64,000 nucleotides of DNA from JBBQNR01 sp963774075 (GCA_963774075.1 CAVZDP010000005.1:434001-498000), one strand, 5' to 3'; shown: positions 42,294 to 50,814, counted from the stretch's first letter. Notes: generated from the letters alone by a model not told the origin. Numbers and translations are program-made.

Positions 42294-43351
42294 CGGCTGC
42301 CTCCGAAAGCGAGCGCCGGATCGACCGCTGCCGCCCTCCGCAGCCCGAGGATGCTCGCGACAACGCCCACCAGCATCGCGAGCAATGGGAGGGTCAGGAA
42401 CGTGGAGAGCGGCACCTCCACCGACATCGCGACAGTGGGTGCGATCGCCTCCTCGAGGGCGATCGCGAGCAGACCCGACAGCAGCGCGAGCACGCCGGCC
42501 TGGAGCACGAGTCCTCCCAGGAGCTGCCGGGCCGAGACGCCGATCGCCTTCAGCGCCGCAAAGTCGCGCAGGCGCTCGAGCACGGACAGGTAGACAATCG
42601 CTCCGATGATGCCCGCGGCGACCGCCCACAGCAGGAAGCGGATCAGGCTGATGGTCTGTTTCGCCTGGTGAACTGGACGCTCGAGATCGCGTGCGACGTC
42701 GTGGTCCGTCAGAAGCTCGAGTCCCGGGGGAGCAACGAAGGGTCGCCCACGCGTGAGTATCGCCGTCGCCAGCGGGCGGCCGTCGAGGCCGAGCCGCTGA
42801 GCTTGACGTAGGGACACGGTGACGGTCGGAATGCCGGCGAAGTAGGTCATGCCGTCGGTTAGCGCTCCGACCCGAAAGCTCGCTCCGTTGAGGTCGAGCC
42901 TGTCCCCGACCTCGAGACCGAGGCTCGAGTCCGCGATCGCCGTCCGCCCCCGCTCGAGTAGGCGGCCCCGCCAGCCTTCCGGCGAGCCGACGCCGCCGGG
43001 TACGACGCCGATCAGGTTGAGGTTGCGCCGGCTGGGAGTGGTGGTGGTCGCCCGTAGCACGGCGACCGGGTCCGCGTCGCGCACGCCTTCGGCTTTCCTG
43101 ACGCTCCTGGCCCGGTCGGCGGGAATGGTCGCCGGACCCGTGAAAGGCCCGAAGCTCTTGTCCCTCACCAGCCATGAATCGGCGCCGAACGAACGGACCG
43201 TGCGCTGGATCTCGTTGTCGAAGCTCGCGCTGACGCCGGACATCACGAGGCCGAGCGCGAATACCAGTCCCGTCGCGGCGACCGCTATCGCGAAGCGGCG
43301 TCGCGCCCACTGAAGGTCACGCAGACCGATGAGCCAGGCGACGCCGCTCAT
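42290..43351 (-). CDS. FtsX/MacB-type ABC permease
   Basis: A 353-residue permease. One N-terminal membrane helix (about 20-42) is followed by a large extracytoplasmic domain (about 45-225) and three C-terminal helices (about 235-260, 280-305, 320-345). This is the FtsX layout used by lipoprotein, lipid or peptide exporters. It lacks the separate second permease usual in LolCDE and probably acts as a homodimer with the cNMP-domain ATPase. Overlaps of four bases on both sides tie it into one operon. Confidence 0.85.
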   Translation of the reverse strand: MSGVAWLIGLRDLQWARRRFAIAVAATGLVFALGLVMSGVSASFDNEIQRTVRSFGADSWLVRDKSFGPFTGPATIPADRARSVRKAEGVRDADPVAVLRATTTTPSRRNLNLIGVVPGGVGSPEGWRGRLLERGRTAIADSSLGLEVGDRLDLNGASFRVGALTDGMTYFAGIPTVTVSLRQAQRLGLDGRPLATAILTRGRPFVAPPGLELLTDHDVARDLERPVHQAKQTISLIRFLLWAVAAGIIGAIVYLSVLERLRDFAALKAIGVSARQLLGGLVLQAGVLALLSGLLAIALEEAIAPTVAMSVEVPLSTFLTLPLLAMLVGVVASILGLRRAAAVDPALAFGGSR

Positions 43352-43542
43352 ACGCTCACCACCTGCTGCCTCGCGGCGGGGATGGCGCGCCCGATCTCGG
43401 CCCGCCTGCTTCGCCGCACCACGACCGCGGCCGCGACACCGGCTGCCACCAGCTCCAGGAGCAGCGCCGCGGCGATCGCCGCCGCCTGCTCGGTTTCCGG
43501 CTCTCGCCGGTGATCGAATATGTGGAACCCCTCTCTCGTCAT
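43348..43542 (-). CDS. Small single-span membrane protein of ABC operon
   Basis: A 64-residue protein with a short charged N-terminus, one hydrophobic helix (about 20-42) and a basic tail. It overlaps the permease gene by ATGA, which is strong support that it is translated. It may be an accessory subunit of the exporter. No ribosome site is visible before ATG 43542, so the transcript may be leaderless; an upstream in-frame GTG at 43575 lies inside the palindrome. Confidence 0.68.
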   Translation of the reverse strand: MTREGFHIFDHRREPETEQAAAIAAALLLELVAAGVAAAVVVRRSRRAEIGRAIPAARQQVVSV

Positions 43543-43565
43543 TCTGAAAGGAGGGCGTGAAAAAG

Positions 43566-43584
43566 CAGGTAACACCGTTACCTG
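43566..43584. promoter_or_regulatory. Perfect palindrome before ABC operon
   Basis: CAGGTAAC-ACC-GTTACCTG (8-3-8) lies about 24 bases upstream of the first gene of the exporter operon. It has the size and symmetry of a dimeric repressor site. Confidence 0.65.
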
Positions 43585-43649
43585 CCCGCGCGAGAGCCAC
43601 TTGCCGCCCGAGTGGGACCGCCCGGTCCCGGGATCTCTTTGCCTGCGAG

Positions 43650-44741
43650 CTAGCCCAGGCGGCTGAGGGCGCCGCGCTTGCCAGGGCGGCGGGAGGCCGG
43701 GCGCCGGCGGGCTCGCTTCCGGCTGCCGCGGGCCAGCGCCGGGATCTCCTCGAGCATCTGGCCCGCGCCGACTGCGACGCAGGTGAGGGGTGAGTCCACG
43801 ACGCCCGCGGGTATCTGGGTCTCGTGGCGCAGGCGCTCGTCGAGGCCCCGCAGCAACGAGCCTCCGCCCGCGAGCGTGATTCCGTGGTCGGCGATATCGG
43901 CGGCGAGCTCGGGCGGCGTGCTCTCGAGCGTGTGCTTGACGACATCCACGATCGCCTGCACGGGCTCCGCGAGGGCGCTGCGCACCTCCTGGCTCGTCAA
44001 GGTGATCGTCTTTGGAAGGCCGTTCACGAGGTCGCGACCCCGGATCTCGGTCTCGAGCTCGTCCTCCAACGGCCAGGCCGATCCGACGCCGAACTTCACG
44101 TCCTCCGCGGTCTGCTGGCCGATCGCCAGCTGGTACTCGCGCCTGACATAGGTCGCGATCGCCTCGTCGAGCTCGTAGCCGCCAATCCGCAGCGACTCGG
44201 AGAGGACGATGCCGCCGAGCGAGATGAGCGCGACCTCGCTCGTGCCGCCCCCGATGTCGACGACGAGCTGCCCTCTCGGCTCAGCGATCGGCAGCCCCGA
44301 TCCGATCGCCGCGGCGATGCACTCCTCGATCAGGTGTACCTCCCGGGCGCCGGCCGAATGGCATGCCTCCTCGACGGCGCGCTTCTCGACGTCCGTGACC
44401 CCTGAGGGAGCGCACATCACGACGCGCGGGTGCGCGAAGCGAGCCTTGTGGGTCTTGCGGATGAAGTAGCGCAGCATCTGCTCGGTCACCTCGAAGTCGG
44501 CGATCACCCCGTGCCTGAGCGGACGCGTCGCAGAGATCGACGCAGGGGTGCGCCCGATCATGCGCTTGGCCTCGGCGCCGACGGCGTGCACCCGTCCGCT
44601 GTAGGAGTCGACGGCCACAACCGACGGCTCGGAGAGGACGATGCCGCGTCCGCGCACGTACACGAGCGTGTTCGCGGTGCCGAGGTCGATGGCCATGTCG
44701 CCGTCGCTCGAGTTCGTCAAATATGAGAGAAGGCTCGCCAT
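43650..44741 (-). CDS. mreB: Rod-shape-determining actin homologue MreB
   Basis: A 363-residue bacterial actin that organises cell-wall synthesis at the membrane. Actin-fold motifs are DLGTANTLVYVRG (phosphate 1, near 18-30), DIGGGTSEVALI (phosphate 2, near 164-175) and ITLAGGGSLLRG (adenosine, near 295-306). The last 25 residues are an unusual Arg/Lys-rich tail (RGSRKRARRRPASRRPGKRG). mreC, mreD, pbp2 and rodA are not adjacent, unlike in the common mre operon. ATG 44741 is chosen by homology; the frame is open upstream. Confidence 0.92.
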   Translation of the reverse strand: MASLLSYLTNSSDGDMAIDLGTANTLVYVRGRGIVLSEPSVVAVDSYSGRVHAVGAEAKRMIGRTPASISATRPLRHGVIADFEVTEQMLRYFIRKTHKARFAHPRVVMCAPSGVTDVEKRAVEEACHSAGAREVHLIEECIAAAIGSGLPIAEPRGQLVVDIGGGTSEVALISLGGIVLSESLRIGGYELDEAIATYVRREYQLAIGQQTAEDVKFGVGSAWPLEDELETEIRGRDLVNGLPKTITLTSQEVRSALAEPVQAIVDVVKHTLESTPPELAADIADHGITLAGGGSLLRGLDERLRHETQIPAGVVDSPLTCVAVGAGQMLEEIPALARGSRKRARRRPASRRPGKRGALSRLG

Positions 44742-44844
44742 TGGTGGGCGGGGACAGCCAACCAAGTGTAGGTGGCCCCTGCATGGGCGGCTTTCCCGCC
44801 GTGCTGCGGTAACCGACGAATCAAGGGATTGACGAGGCGTTCGG

Positions 44845-45282
44845 GTGGGAAAGCCATCGAGCGTGGAAGACCTGGTCGAGAGCGTGACGCGCGGCAACGT
44901 CACCGAGGTGAAGGTCGTGCTCGCCTCGGTCGTCGTCGCGCTCGCCGTCTATCAGGTGTGCTTGATGACCGTCGCCTACGGGCGCGTGCGGCTGTCGTTC
45001 CTGGCGCCGAAGCCCGCGTTTGCGGCTCACCGGGCGGTGGGGGACGCGATCGTCGTCATCACAGCGGTCGTCGCCGTGATGTGCCTGAGCTACTTCGGAT
45101 TCGAAGACGCGGCGGCGCACACGGTCGTCGCTTCCTGCCTGATCGCGGTGCTCGCCTTGAAGATCATGGTCGTCCGCCGCTGGCATCGGATGAGCCGGTT
45201 CCTGCCTGCGCTCGGCGTCTCCGTTTTCGCGCTCTTCGTCGCCACGTGGGTAACGGCGGCCGCCGATCACGTCGTGGGCTGA
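44845..45282 (+). CDS. Small four-helix membrane protein
   Basis: A 145-residue integral membrane protein with hydrophobic segments near 24-45, 62-85, 90-108 and 118-138 and a His/Arg pair (RRWHRM) between helices 3 and 4. It resembles DUF420/DUF2231-like small cytochrome-type membrane proteins, but I cannot assign a family. GTG start. It lies three bases from the next gene and is probably cotranscribed with it. Confidence 0.7.
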   Translation: MGKPSSVEDLVESVTRGNVTEVKVVLASVVVALAVYQVCLMTVAYGRVRLSFLAPKPAFAAHRAVGDAIVVITAVVAVMCLSYFGFEDAAAHTVVASCLIAVLALKIMVVRRWHRMSRFLPALGVSVFALFVATWVTAAADHVVG

Positions 45283-45285
45283 GGC

Positions 45286-45519
45286 GTGGAGCGCTCTTCA
45301 CATACGCGCCAGATGCTCGGCTCGCTGCTCGTCGCGATCGCGATCGTGGCCGTCGTGATCATCGCCGTCACGCTGAGGCTCGGGCCCACGAGCATTGCCG
45401 AGCTCGATGCCCGCGAGGAGCGGCGCGAGGACGTGCAGAAGGCGCGGGAGGAGAGACGGGAGGACCGCACGAAAGCGCGCGAGGAGCGGCTGAAGGAGCG
45501 CGAAAAGAGGCAAGAATAG
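45286..45519 (+). CDS. Single-span protein with highly charged coiled coil
   Basis: A 77-residue protein with one membrane helix (about 10-32), then an all-charged helix of Arg/Glu-rich near-repeats (AREERREDVQK, AREERREDRTK, AREERLKEREK; 11-residue period) from about 42 to 77. It is not a known domain. It follows the four-helix membrane protein by three bases and may associate with it or with the nearby MreB. Confidence 0.65.
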   Translation: MERSSHTRQMLGSLLVAIAIVAVVIIAVTLRLGPTSIAELDAREERREDVQKAREERREDRTKAREERLKEREKRQE

Positions 45520-45781
45520 CCAGGCCGGCGGGTCGCCCCGGAATCTTTACGTCGAGGCCGCGAATCTTTACGCACACTTGATGCCGGGGTGAGCGAGCGC
45601 TGATAGGTTCGGCTCGTCACGGTTCGCTCGAGAGGTTCGCTCGTGTGGGGTCACCTCTCAGTCGGGTAGCGGCGGGTTTCCTCGGGAGGTGAAGCCCGCC
45701 TTCTCCTCCTCAACAGGCGTGTCCTCCAATCGGATGTCATCCGATCGGCTAGTTCGCTCGAACGCGAAAAGCCAAGCGCCG
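45520..45781. other. Intergenic with short direct repeats and hairpins
   Basis: No gene is visible. GAATCTTTACG occurs twice, exactly 21 bases apart (45541-45551 and 45562-45572). GGTTCGCTCG occurs twice, 13 bases apart (45621-45630 and 45634-45643). A 9-bp hairpin lies at 45672-45699 and a perfect 7-3-7 palindrome (ATCGGAT-GTC-ATCCGAT) at 45729-45745. The hairpins lie 3' of both flanking convergent transcription units. Confidence 0.6.
45672..45699 (+). terminator. Possible terminator hairpin
   Basis: GCGGGTTTC (45672-45680) pairs with GAAGCCCGC (45691-45699, one T-G pair) and is followed by CTTCTCCTCCT. It lies downstream of the coiled-coil gene. Confidence 0.45.
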
Positions 45782-47014
45782 CTACGGCGACAGCCGCACC
45801 GGAAGCGTCTTCAGCTGGTTGATGAACGGCGACTCGGCCACCGTCGGCGTTCCGACGAGCTCCATCGCCGGGTAGCGCTTCAGCGTCTCCTCGAACAGAA
45901 CGTTCAGCTCCAGCCGCGCCAGAGCGGCTCCGAGGCAGAAGTGCCGGCCGCCGGCGCCGAAGGCCTGGTGCTCGGGGTTGCGCCGCACGTCGAAGCGATC
46001 TGGATCCTCGTAGCGCGTCTCGTCGCGGTTCGAGGAGACGTACCACATCACTATCTTGTCGTTCTCGCGGATCTTCTGACCGTTGAGCTCTGTGTCGCAC
46101 GTAGCCGTGCGGCGGAAGTGCGCAAAGGCGGGAAACATCCGCAGGGACTCCTCGACGGCGCTCGAGATCAGCGACGGGTCATCGAGCAGGAGCTGGCGCT
46201 GGTCCGGGTTCTCCATCAGAGCCTGCATGCCGCTGCAATAGGTCGCCTTGGTGCTGTCGTTCCCGGCGGCCACCAGCAGGAAGAAGCCCATCACGATCTC
46301 GTGCTCCTCGAGCTTCTCGCCGTCGATCTCGGCGTGGACGAGCACGCTCGTCAGGTCGTCGGTCGGGTTCTCACGGCGCTCCGCGATCATGCGGCGGCAG
46401 CGCTCGAAGACCTCCGGGATGTCGTTGTCCACGACGCCCTGAACGCCGTCGGGGTTGAGATCGGGGTCGCCCGCGCCGAGCGCCGAGTTCATGAGGTGCG
46501 CCCAGACGGCGTCGTCCTCCTTCGGGATTCCCATGAAGCTCCCGATCACGCGGGAGACGACGGGCTGCGCGACATCGGGGACGAGGTCGCAGGTCTCCCG
46601 GCCGGCGAGCCCGTCAAGCACGTCGACGGCGATCGCGCGGATCTCGTCCTCGTGAGCGGCGATCCGCTTGGGCGTGAAGCCCGCCTGGAACAGCGCCTTT
46701 ACGCGGTCGTGCTTGGGCGGGTCCATGCCGATGAACATCGCCCGTATGAGCTCGAGCGGAAAGATGTCCGTGGCGGCCGTAACGCCGCCGCGCTCGGAGG
46801 AGTAAGTGCGCCAGTCGCGGCTGACCGCGTGGACGTCGTCAGCGGTGGTGATCGACCAGTACCCGTCCTCGCTCGGATACTCGCTGATCCGCGATGTCCA
46901 GTGGACGGGGCACTCGCCACGGAGCCGCTTGAACAGCTCGTGCGGCGGGCCGTCCACCCACTGCTCGCGCTCGGTGACGAGCATTTTTTCCAGATCGCTG
47001 CCGATCGACGCCAT
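45782..47014 (-). CDS. Cytochrome P450
   Basis: A 410-residue soluble actinobacterial P450 that inserts oxygen into an organic substrate. Motifs are the I-helix AGNDSTK (250-256), ExxR E289-S-L-R292, and the heme loop FGAGGRHFC with Cys360 as ligand. Overall it resembles the CYP124/125/142-like lipid or sterol hydroxylases, but the subfamily is a guess. GGGAGG precedes ATG 47014. No ferredoxin gene is adjacent. Confidence 0.92.
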   Translation of the reverse strand: MASIGSDLEKMLVTEREQWVDGPPHELFKRLRGECPVHWTSRISEYPSEDGYWSITTADDVHAVSRDWRTYSSERGGVTAATDIFPLELIRAMFIGMDPPKHDRVKALFQAGFTPKRIAAHEDEIRAIAVDVLDGLAGRETCDLVPDVAQPVVSRVIGSFMGIPKEDDAVWAHLMNSALGAGDPDLNPDGVQGVVDNDIPEVFERCRRMIAERRENPTDDLTSVLVHAEIDGEKLEEHEIVMGFFLLVAAGNDSTKATYCSGMQALMENPDQRQLLLDDPSLISSAVEESLRMFPAFAHFRRTATCDTELNGQKIRENDKIVMWYVSSNRDETRYEDPDRFDVRRNPEHQAFGAGGRHFCLGAALARLELNVLFEETLKRYPAMELVGTPTVAESPFINQLKTLPVRLSP

Positions 47015-47101
47015 TGGGCCTCCCTGATCGCTGCGGCGGGACGCGGACGATCGTACCGGCTGGCCCACCTTCCTGCGACCGGCCCTTTACGACTTCGTCG
47101 C

Positions 47102-48360
47102 TCAGGAGCGACGGAACGGCCATCTTGGCTGGAGGACTCGCCATCTTCCTGTGAGCTTGCGCTTGTGGCTCCCCTCCAGCGCTGTCCGCACGGCATCCTC
47201 GGAGGCCCACCTGGGATGCGGAAGCGCGAACGGCTCCGCTGACGGACTCAGATCCGCTGGATGGGTCCGAAGTGCTGCTTCCGCCATCGAATAGCCATGA
47301 TTCTCCAGGACCGCAGCCTCTGCGTCCGTGAAGTAGTCGAGATCCGTTCGGACCTCCGATATGACTTGGTCGACGAGATCCTCCGAGTAGCCGCCGCTGT
47401 TGTGCTTGTAGTGGTCGACCGTGCTGCCGATGCCCCAGAAGGCGCCCATCGGCCTCTTGTTGAGGTAGCGGGAGATGAGCCAGCGCTTGCGCACCGCACT
47501 GGCCTGCCACCCCTGCAGAGTCTGGTAGCGGCCGATGCGCTTGGCGATCCAGTGCGGGTCCGGCCGGAAATCGAGCGTCGCGCCGCCGTCCGATACGAGC
47601 ACGGTGCGGAAGGTGTCCCAGACGGGCTCCAGTGCCATGTTGTCGTAGACCCCGCCATCGGTGAGACGAAGCCCGCGAATGAGATCGGCGCGGCCCGGAT
47701 AATCATCTGCCTTTCCCCCGTGAAGCTGCTCCGGACCGAGGTCGATCGGCTGGGGATCGAACAGTGGCGGAAAGCATGCTGAGGCGGCAGTCGCACGGGC
47801 AACGGTCCAGTCGGCCGGCGTCTGCGCGTAGCCGGCCTGGTAGTCACCAACTCGTGCTCGTTCGAACTGCCAGTTCGCACCGAACACCATGTCTGTGGCG
47901 CAGAAGATGAACTCGGGCCGCTGGGGCAGCTCGGATAAGCGAAGTTGAACGAGGCTCTTCGCGAACCGCCTCTCGAGGGTCTTGACGGCTACGGTCGACC
48001 GAGGAAGGTTCCACGGGAGGAGTCGGCGGAAGAGCCACAAAGTGCGGATGTTCTTCTTCGTGAAGTTTCTGAATGGGCCGGCAACCGTCGCGTTCCATTG
48101 CTGTGTGGACAGTGCAGTGCCCGGCGCGGGCCAGGGCAGGTGTTGAGCGAGAAAGGCAGCAAGGATGCTCCCCCTGAAACCGTGGATACAACGTCTACTT
48201 TGGACAGGACCCCCAGCTCGTTGAGGCGCCGAAGCGCCCCGAGGTGAAACAGCGCGGCGCGATACCCCCCACCGGAGAGACACAGCGCGGTCCCTCGGCG
48301 CTCCTCGCTCGGCCGGCCAAGGTACTTCTGAGCGACCTGTTCGAGCTCGAGGTCTCCCAC
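47102..48360 (-). pseudogene. Patatin-like phospholipase with single-base frameshift
   Basis: Two frames together make one patatin-family lipid acyl hydrolase. The first part (GTG 48360 to about 48175) contains the oxyanion motif LCLSGGGYRAALFHLGAL and the start of the nucleophile elbow, STVSGG. The rest (about 48175 to 47102) continues in another frame with GSILAAFLAQH and holds the catalytic Asp in TDGGVYDNM. The break is at a run of five C (five G on the coding strand) at 48170-48174; six would restore the frame. Either the gene is broken, the base is an assembly error, or slippage makes the full product (about 420 residues). Confidence 0.8.
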
Positions 48361-48476
48361 GAGCTCCGGTTAGACCTCTGGCAGCGCCCTGGTCGATCTC
48401 TCCATGCCACACCTCGCGTCGGCTTGAACTCAGAGGTGAAACTAGACGGACGGCAGGCTCTATGTCCAGCCCGGCC

Positions 48477-49925
48477 TCAGAGCTGGGCGGCGCGCTCCAC
48501 GAACTCGCGCCACTGTGCGTGCTCCGACTCTCTCCATGCAGCTCCCCTTTGCGGGTCGAACCGCTCCCCGGTGGGGATGTGGTCGGCAATCGCGGCGGTC
48601 GTCGGCCACAGCCCCGCTCCGACGGCGGCGAGCCCCGCCGCCCCGGCCGCGGTCGCGTCAACGGCTCCCTGCTCGACCGGCACGCCGGCCGCGTCCGCCT
48701 GAAACTGGAGCAGCAGCGGCTCGCGCGTCAACCCGCCATCGACGCGCAGGACCTCCACGGGATTGCGCTCCGCGATCACTTCGACGATGTCCGCCACGCG
48801 CCACGCAATCGCCTCGAGCGCGGCTCTCGCCACGTGAGCGGGCCGGGCGCCCGCCGTGAACCCGGCGAGGACCGCCCGTGCGGTCGGCTTCCACCACGGC
48901 GCCCCGAGGCCCGCGAGCGCGGGGAGCACGCGCACGCCTCCTGAATCCTCCACCTCCCTTGCGAGGCCCGCAAACGCCGCGGCGTCCGGCGCCATCCCGA
49001 GGTCGCGGCTGAGCCACTCAAGCAACGCCCCGGCCGTGAACACGCCGCCGTCGAGCGCCCACTCCACCTCGCCGCCGACCCGCCACGCCACGGTCGGAAC
49101 GAGCCCGCCCGCTCCGGCCGGGCGTTCCGCGCCGACGTTTGCGAGCACGAACACCCCCGTACCGTAGGTGGCCTTCGTTCGGCCGGGGATGACGCAGCCC
49201 GCGCCGGCGAGTGCGGCCTGCTGGTCGACGCACCGCGCCCGCAGCGGCAACTCGCACGGCCACGAGGGATGGCGCAGCGTGCCGAGCTCGCCCGCAGTGT
49301 CCGCGATCGTCGGCAACACCTCTCCGGGCACGCCGAAGATCTCGAGCAGCCTGGGATCCCAGTCCGGCGCGCCGAGCTGCGTGCGCGATGCGGTCGAGGG
49401 GTCGGTGCGAAACCCGGCGCCGAGCCGGTCACAGAGAAAGGCGTCGACCGTGCCCATCCTGAGATTGCCGGCGGCGCGGGCGCGGGCCACCGCCTCGTCG
49501 TGCTCCAGCAGCCACGCGAGCTTGCCGGCGGAGAAGTACGGGTCGAGCGGCATCCCGCTGAGCCGGCGGATCTCCTCGCCGCGGCCCTCCTCCTCGAGCC
49601 GGTCGAGGATCTCCTGCGAGCGCTTGTCCTGCCAGGTCACGATCGGTGTCAGAGCCCGGCCGGTCTCCGCCTCCCAGGCGAGCACGGACTCGCCCTGGTG
49701 GTCGAGCCCGCACGCGACCAGCTCACCGGGCGCGTCGCGCAACGCCTCCGCCACGGCTTCGACGACGGCGGTCAGCACCTCCTCGGGGTCCTGTTCCACC
49801 CACCCCGGCCGGGGGTGGTGCAACGCCTTCTCGCGGCGTCCCTCGCGCAGCAGCCGTAGCTCGGCGTCGAAGAGGACCGCCTTGACGGCGGAGGTGCCCT
49901 CGTCGATGCCGAGCAGCAGGCTCAT
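48477..49925 (-). CDS. FGGY-family carbohydrate kinase (glycerol-kinase-like)
   Basis: A 482-residue sugar or polyol kinase with the usual two ASKHA domains. The N-terminal phosphate loop is GIDEGTSAVKAVLFD (about 6-20), VTWQDKRS is near 95, GTGVFVLANVG near 255 and the C-terminal LRVDGGLTREPLLLQFQADAAG near 400-420 (FGGY signature 2 region). It phosphorylates a polyol, with glycerol, xylulose or similar as candidates. It diverges from the FadR-type regulator gene with an 86-base gap. Confidence 0.88.
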   Translation of the reverse strand: MSLLLGIDEGTSAVKAVLFDAELRLLREGRREKALHHPRPGWVEQDPEEVLTAVVEAVAEALRDAPGELVACGLDHQGESVLAWEAETGRALTPIVTWQDKRSQEILDRLEEEGRGEEIRRLSGMPLDPYFSAGKLAWLLEHDEAVARARAAGNLRMGTVDAFLCDRLGAGFRTDPSTASRTQLGAPDWDPRLLEIFGVPGEVLPTIADTAGELGTLRHPSWPCELPLRARCVDQQAALAGAGCVIPGRTKATYGTGVFVLANVGAERPAGAGGLVPTVAWRVGGEVEWALDGGVFTAGALLEWLSRDLGMAPDAAAFAGLAREVEDSGGVRVLPALAGLGAPWWKPTARAVLAGFTAGARPAHVARAALEAIAWRVADIVEVIAERNPVEVLRVDGGLTREPLLLQFQADAAGVPVEQGAVDATAAGAAGLAAVGAGLWPTTAAIADHIPTGERFDPQRGAAWRESEHAQWREFVERAAQL

Positions 49926-49999
49926 GCGACGTTATTCTGGCCGAACGGCGAGCACTCGGGGGGCGTCCTTACGTGCTCAATGCAAAGGCGCGTGTGCTG

Positions 50000-50011
50000 T
50001 ACCTTTACGCG
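50000..50011 (+). promoter_or_regulatory. Leaderless -10 box of FadR-type gene
   Basis: TACCTT (50000-50005) ends six bases before ATG 50012, which supports this start over GTG 49973. Confidence 0.5.
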
Positions 50012-50716
50012 ATGGCCCGCGACGCGACTCTGGAGCGCGTGTTCGAGCCGGTTCGGCCGCCGACCACGTTCGAGGAAACCGTCGAGCGACTGGGGACCGC
50101 CATTCGCCTCGGCCTGCTCCCCCCGGGCAGCCGACTTCCATCTGAGCGCAGCCTCGCAAACCAGCTCGCGATCTCGCGATCGACGCTGCGGCTGGCCCTG
50201 ACCACGCTGATACAGAGCGGGCACCTGGTCTCGTCGCGAGGCCGCAGCGGAGGCACGTTCGTGGCGGAGCAGCCGCCGATGGCCGAGCGAGAGCGGGGGC
50301 CGCTGGGCGAAGAGGCCTGGGCGATGCTCAACTACCGCGTGGCGATCGAGGTCGGCACCACGATGGTTGCCGCCGAGCGGGCCGAGCCGGCGCACCTCGA
50401 GCGTCTCGACCACCTGGTGAAGAAGATGACGGGCGCGCATGACTTCGAGTACTACAGACGCGTGGACTGCCGCTTCCACATCGGCGTTGCCGAGGCCACG
50501 CGCTCACCGCGCCTCGTACGGGCGATGACGGAGGTGCAGGGGCAGATGAGCGAGCTCATCGCGCTCATCGCCCATCCCGAGCAGGTCCTCACGCACGCGA
50601 ACGAGCAGCACCGCGAGCTAGTGGCGCTGATGCGCCGAGGCGACGGTCCAGGGGCGGCGCGCTTGATGCGCGAGCACATCCGAGGCACCGAGCACATCCT
50701 CGCCGGGCTGATCTGA
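50012..50716 (+). CDS. GntR/FadR-family transcriptional regulator
   Basis: A 234-residue regulator with a GntR winged helix (about 15-85: AIRLGLLPPGSRLPSERSLANQLAISRSTLRLAL) and a C-terminal all-helical FCD ligand domain with Asp/His metal-type residues (CRFHIGVAEA near 150, and EQHRELVALM near 200). Its gene stands between the FGGY kinase and the amine-catabolism operon, so it probably controls one or both. A palindrome beside the operon promoter is a candidate site. Confidence 0.88.
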   Translation: MARDATLERVFEPVRPPTTFEETVERLGTAIRLGLLPPGSRLPSERSLANQLAISRSTLRLALTTLIQSGHLVSSRGRSGGTFVAEQPPMAERERGPLGEEAWAMLNYRVAIEVGTTMVAAERAEPAHLERLDHLVKKMTGAHDFEYYRRVDCRFHIGVAEATRSPRLVRAMTEVQGQMSELIALIAHPEQVLTHANEQHRELVALMRRGDGPGAARLMREHIRGTEHILAGLI

Positions 50717-50724
50717 ACATCGCC

Positions 50725-50776
50725 GCCGCCTACGGCGGACACCTGAGTCCGGAATTCGTTTAGGCGCGAATTCCGG
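50725..50776 (+). repeat. Dispersed hairpin repeat, copy C
   Basis: CCGCC-TAC-GGCGG followed by ACACCTGAGTCC, as in copies A and B, then a perfect 10-base inverted repeat CCGGAATTCG / CGAATTCCGG (50749-50758 with 50767-50776). It lies just after the regulator gene stop. Confidence 0.6.
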
Positions 50777-50814
50777 GAGCCTCGAGGGGCCGTCTACGGC
50801 GGCCGCCCTGAAAC

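Noticed and set aside
43557..43793. Plus-strand small frame with a good AAGGAGG before GTG 43557
   Set aside because: The ribosome-site-like sequence is attractive, but the frame runs antisense into the 3' end of mreB with poor codon character and spans the palindrome; evidence too weak.
45689..47242. Plus-strand open frame opposite the P450 gene
   Set aside because: P450 motifs on the minus strand are complete; the plus translation shows no domain.
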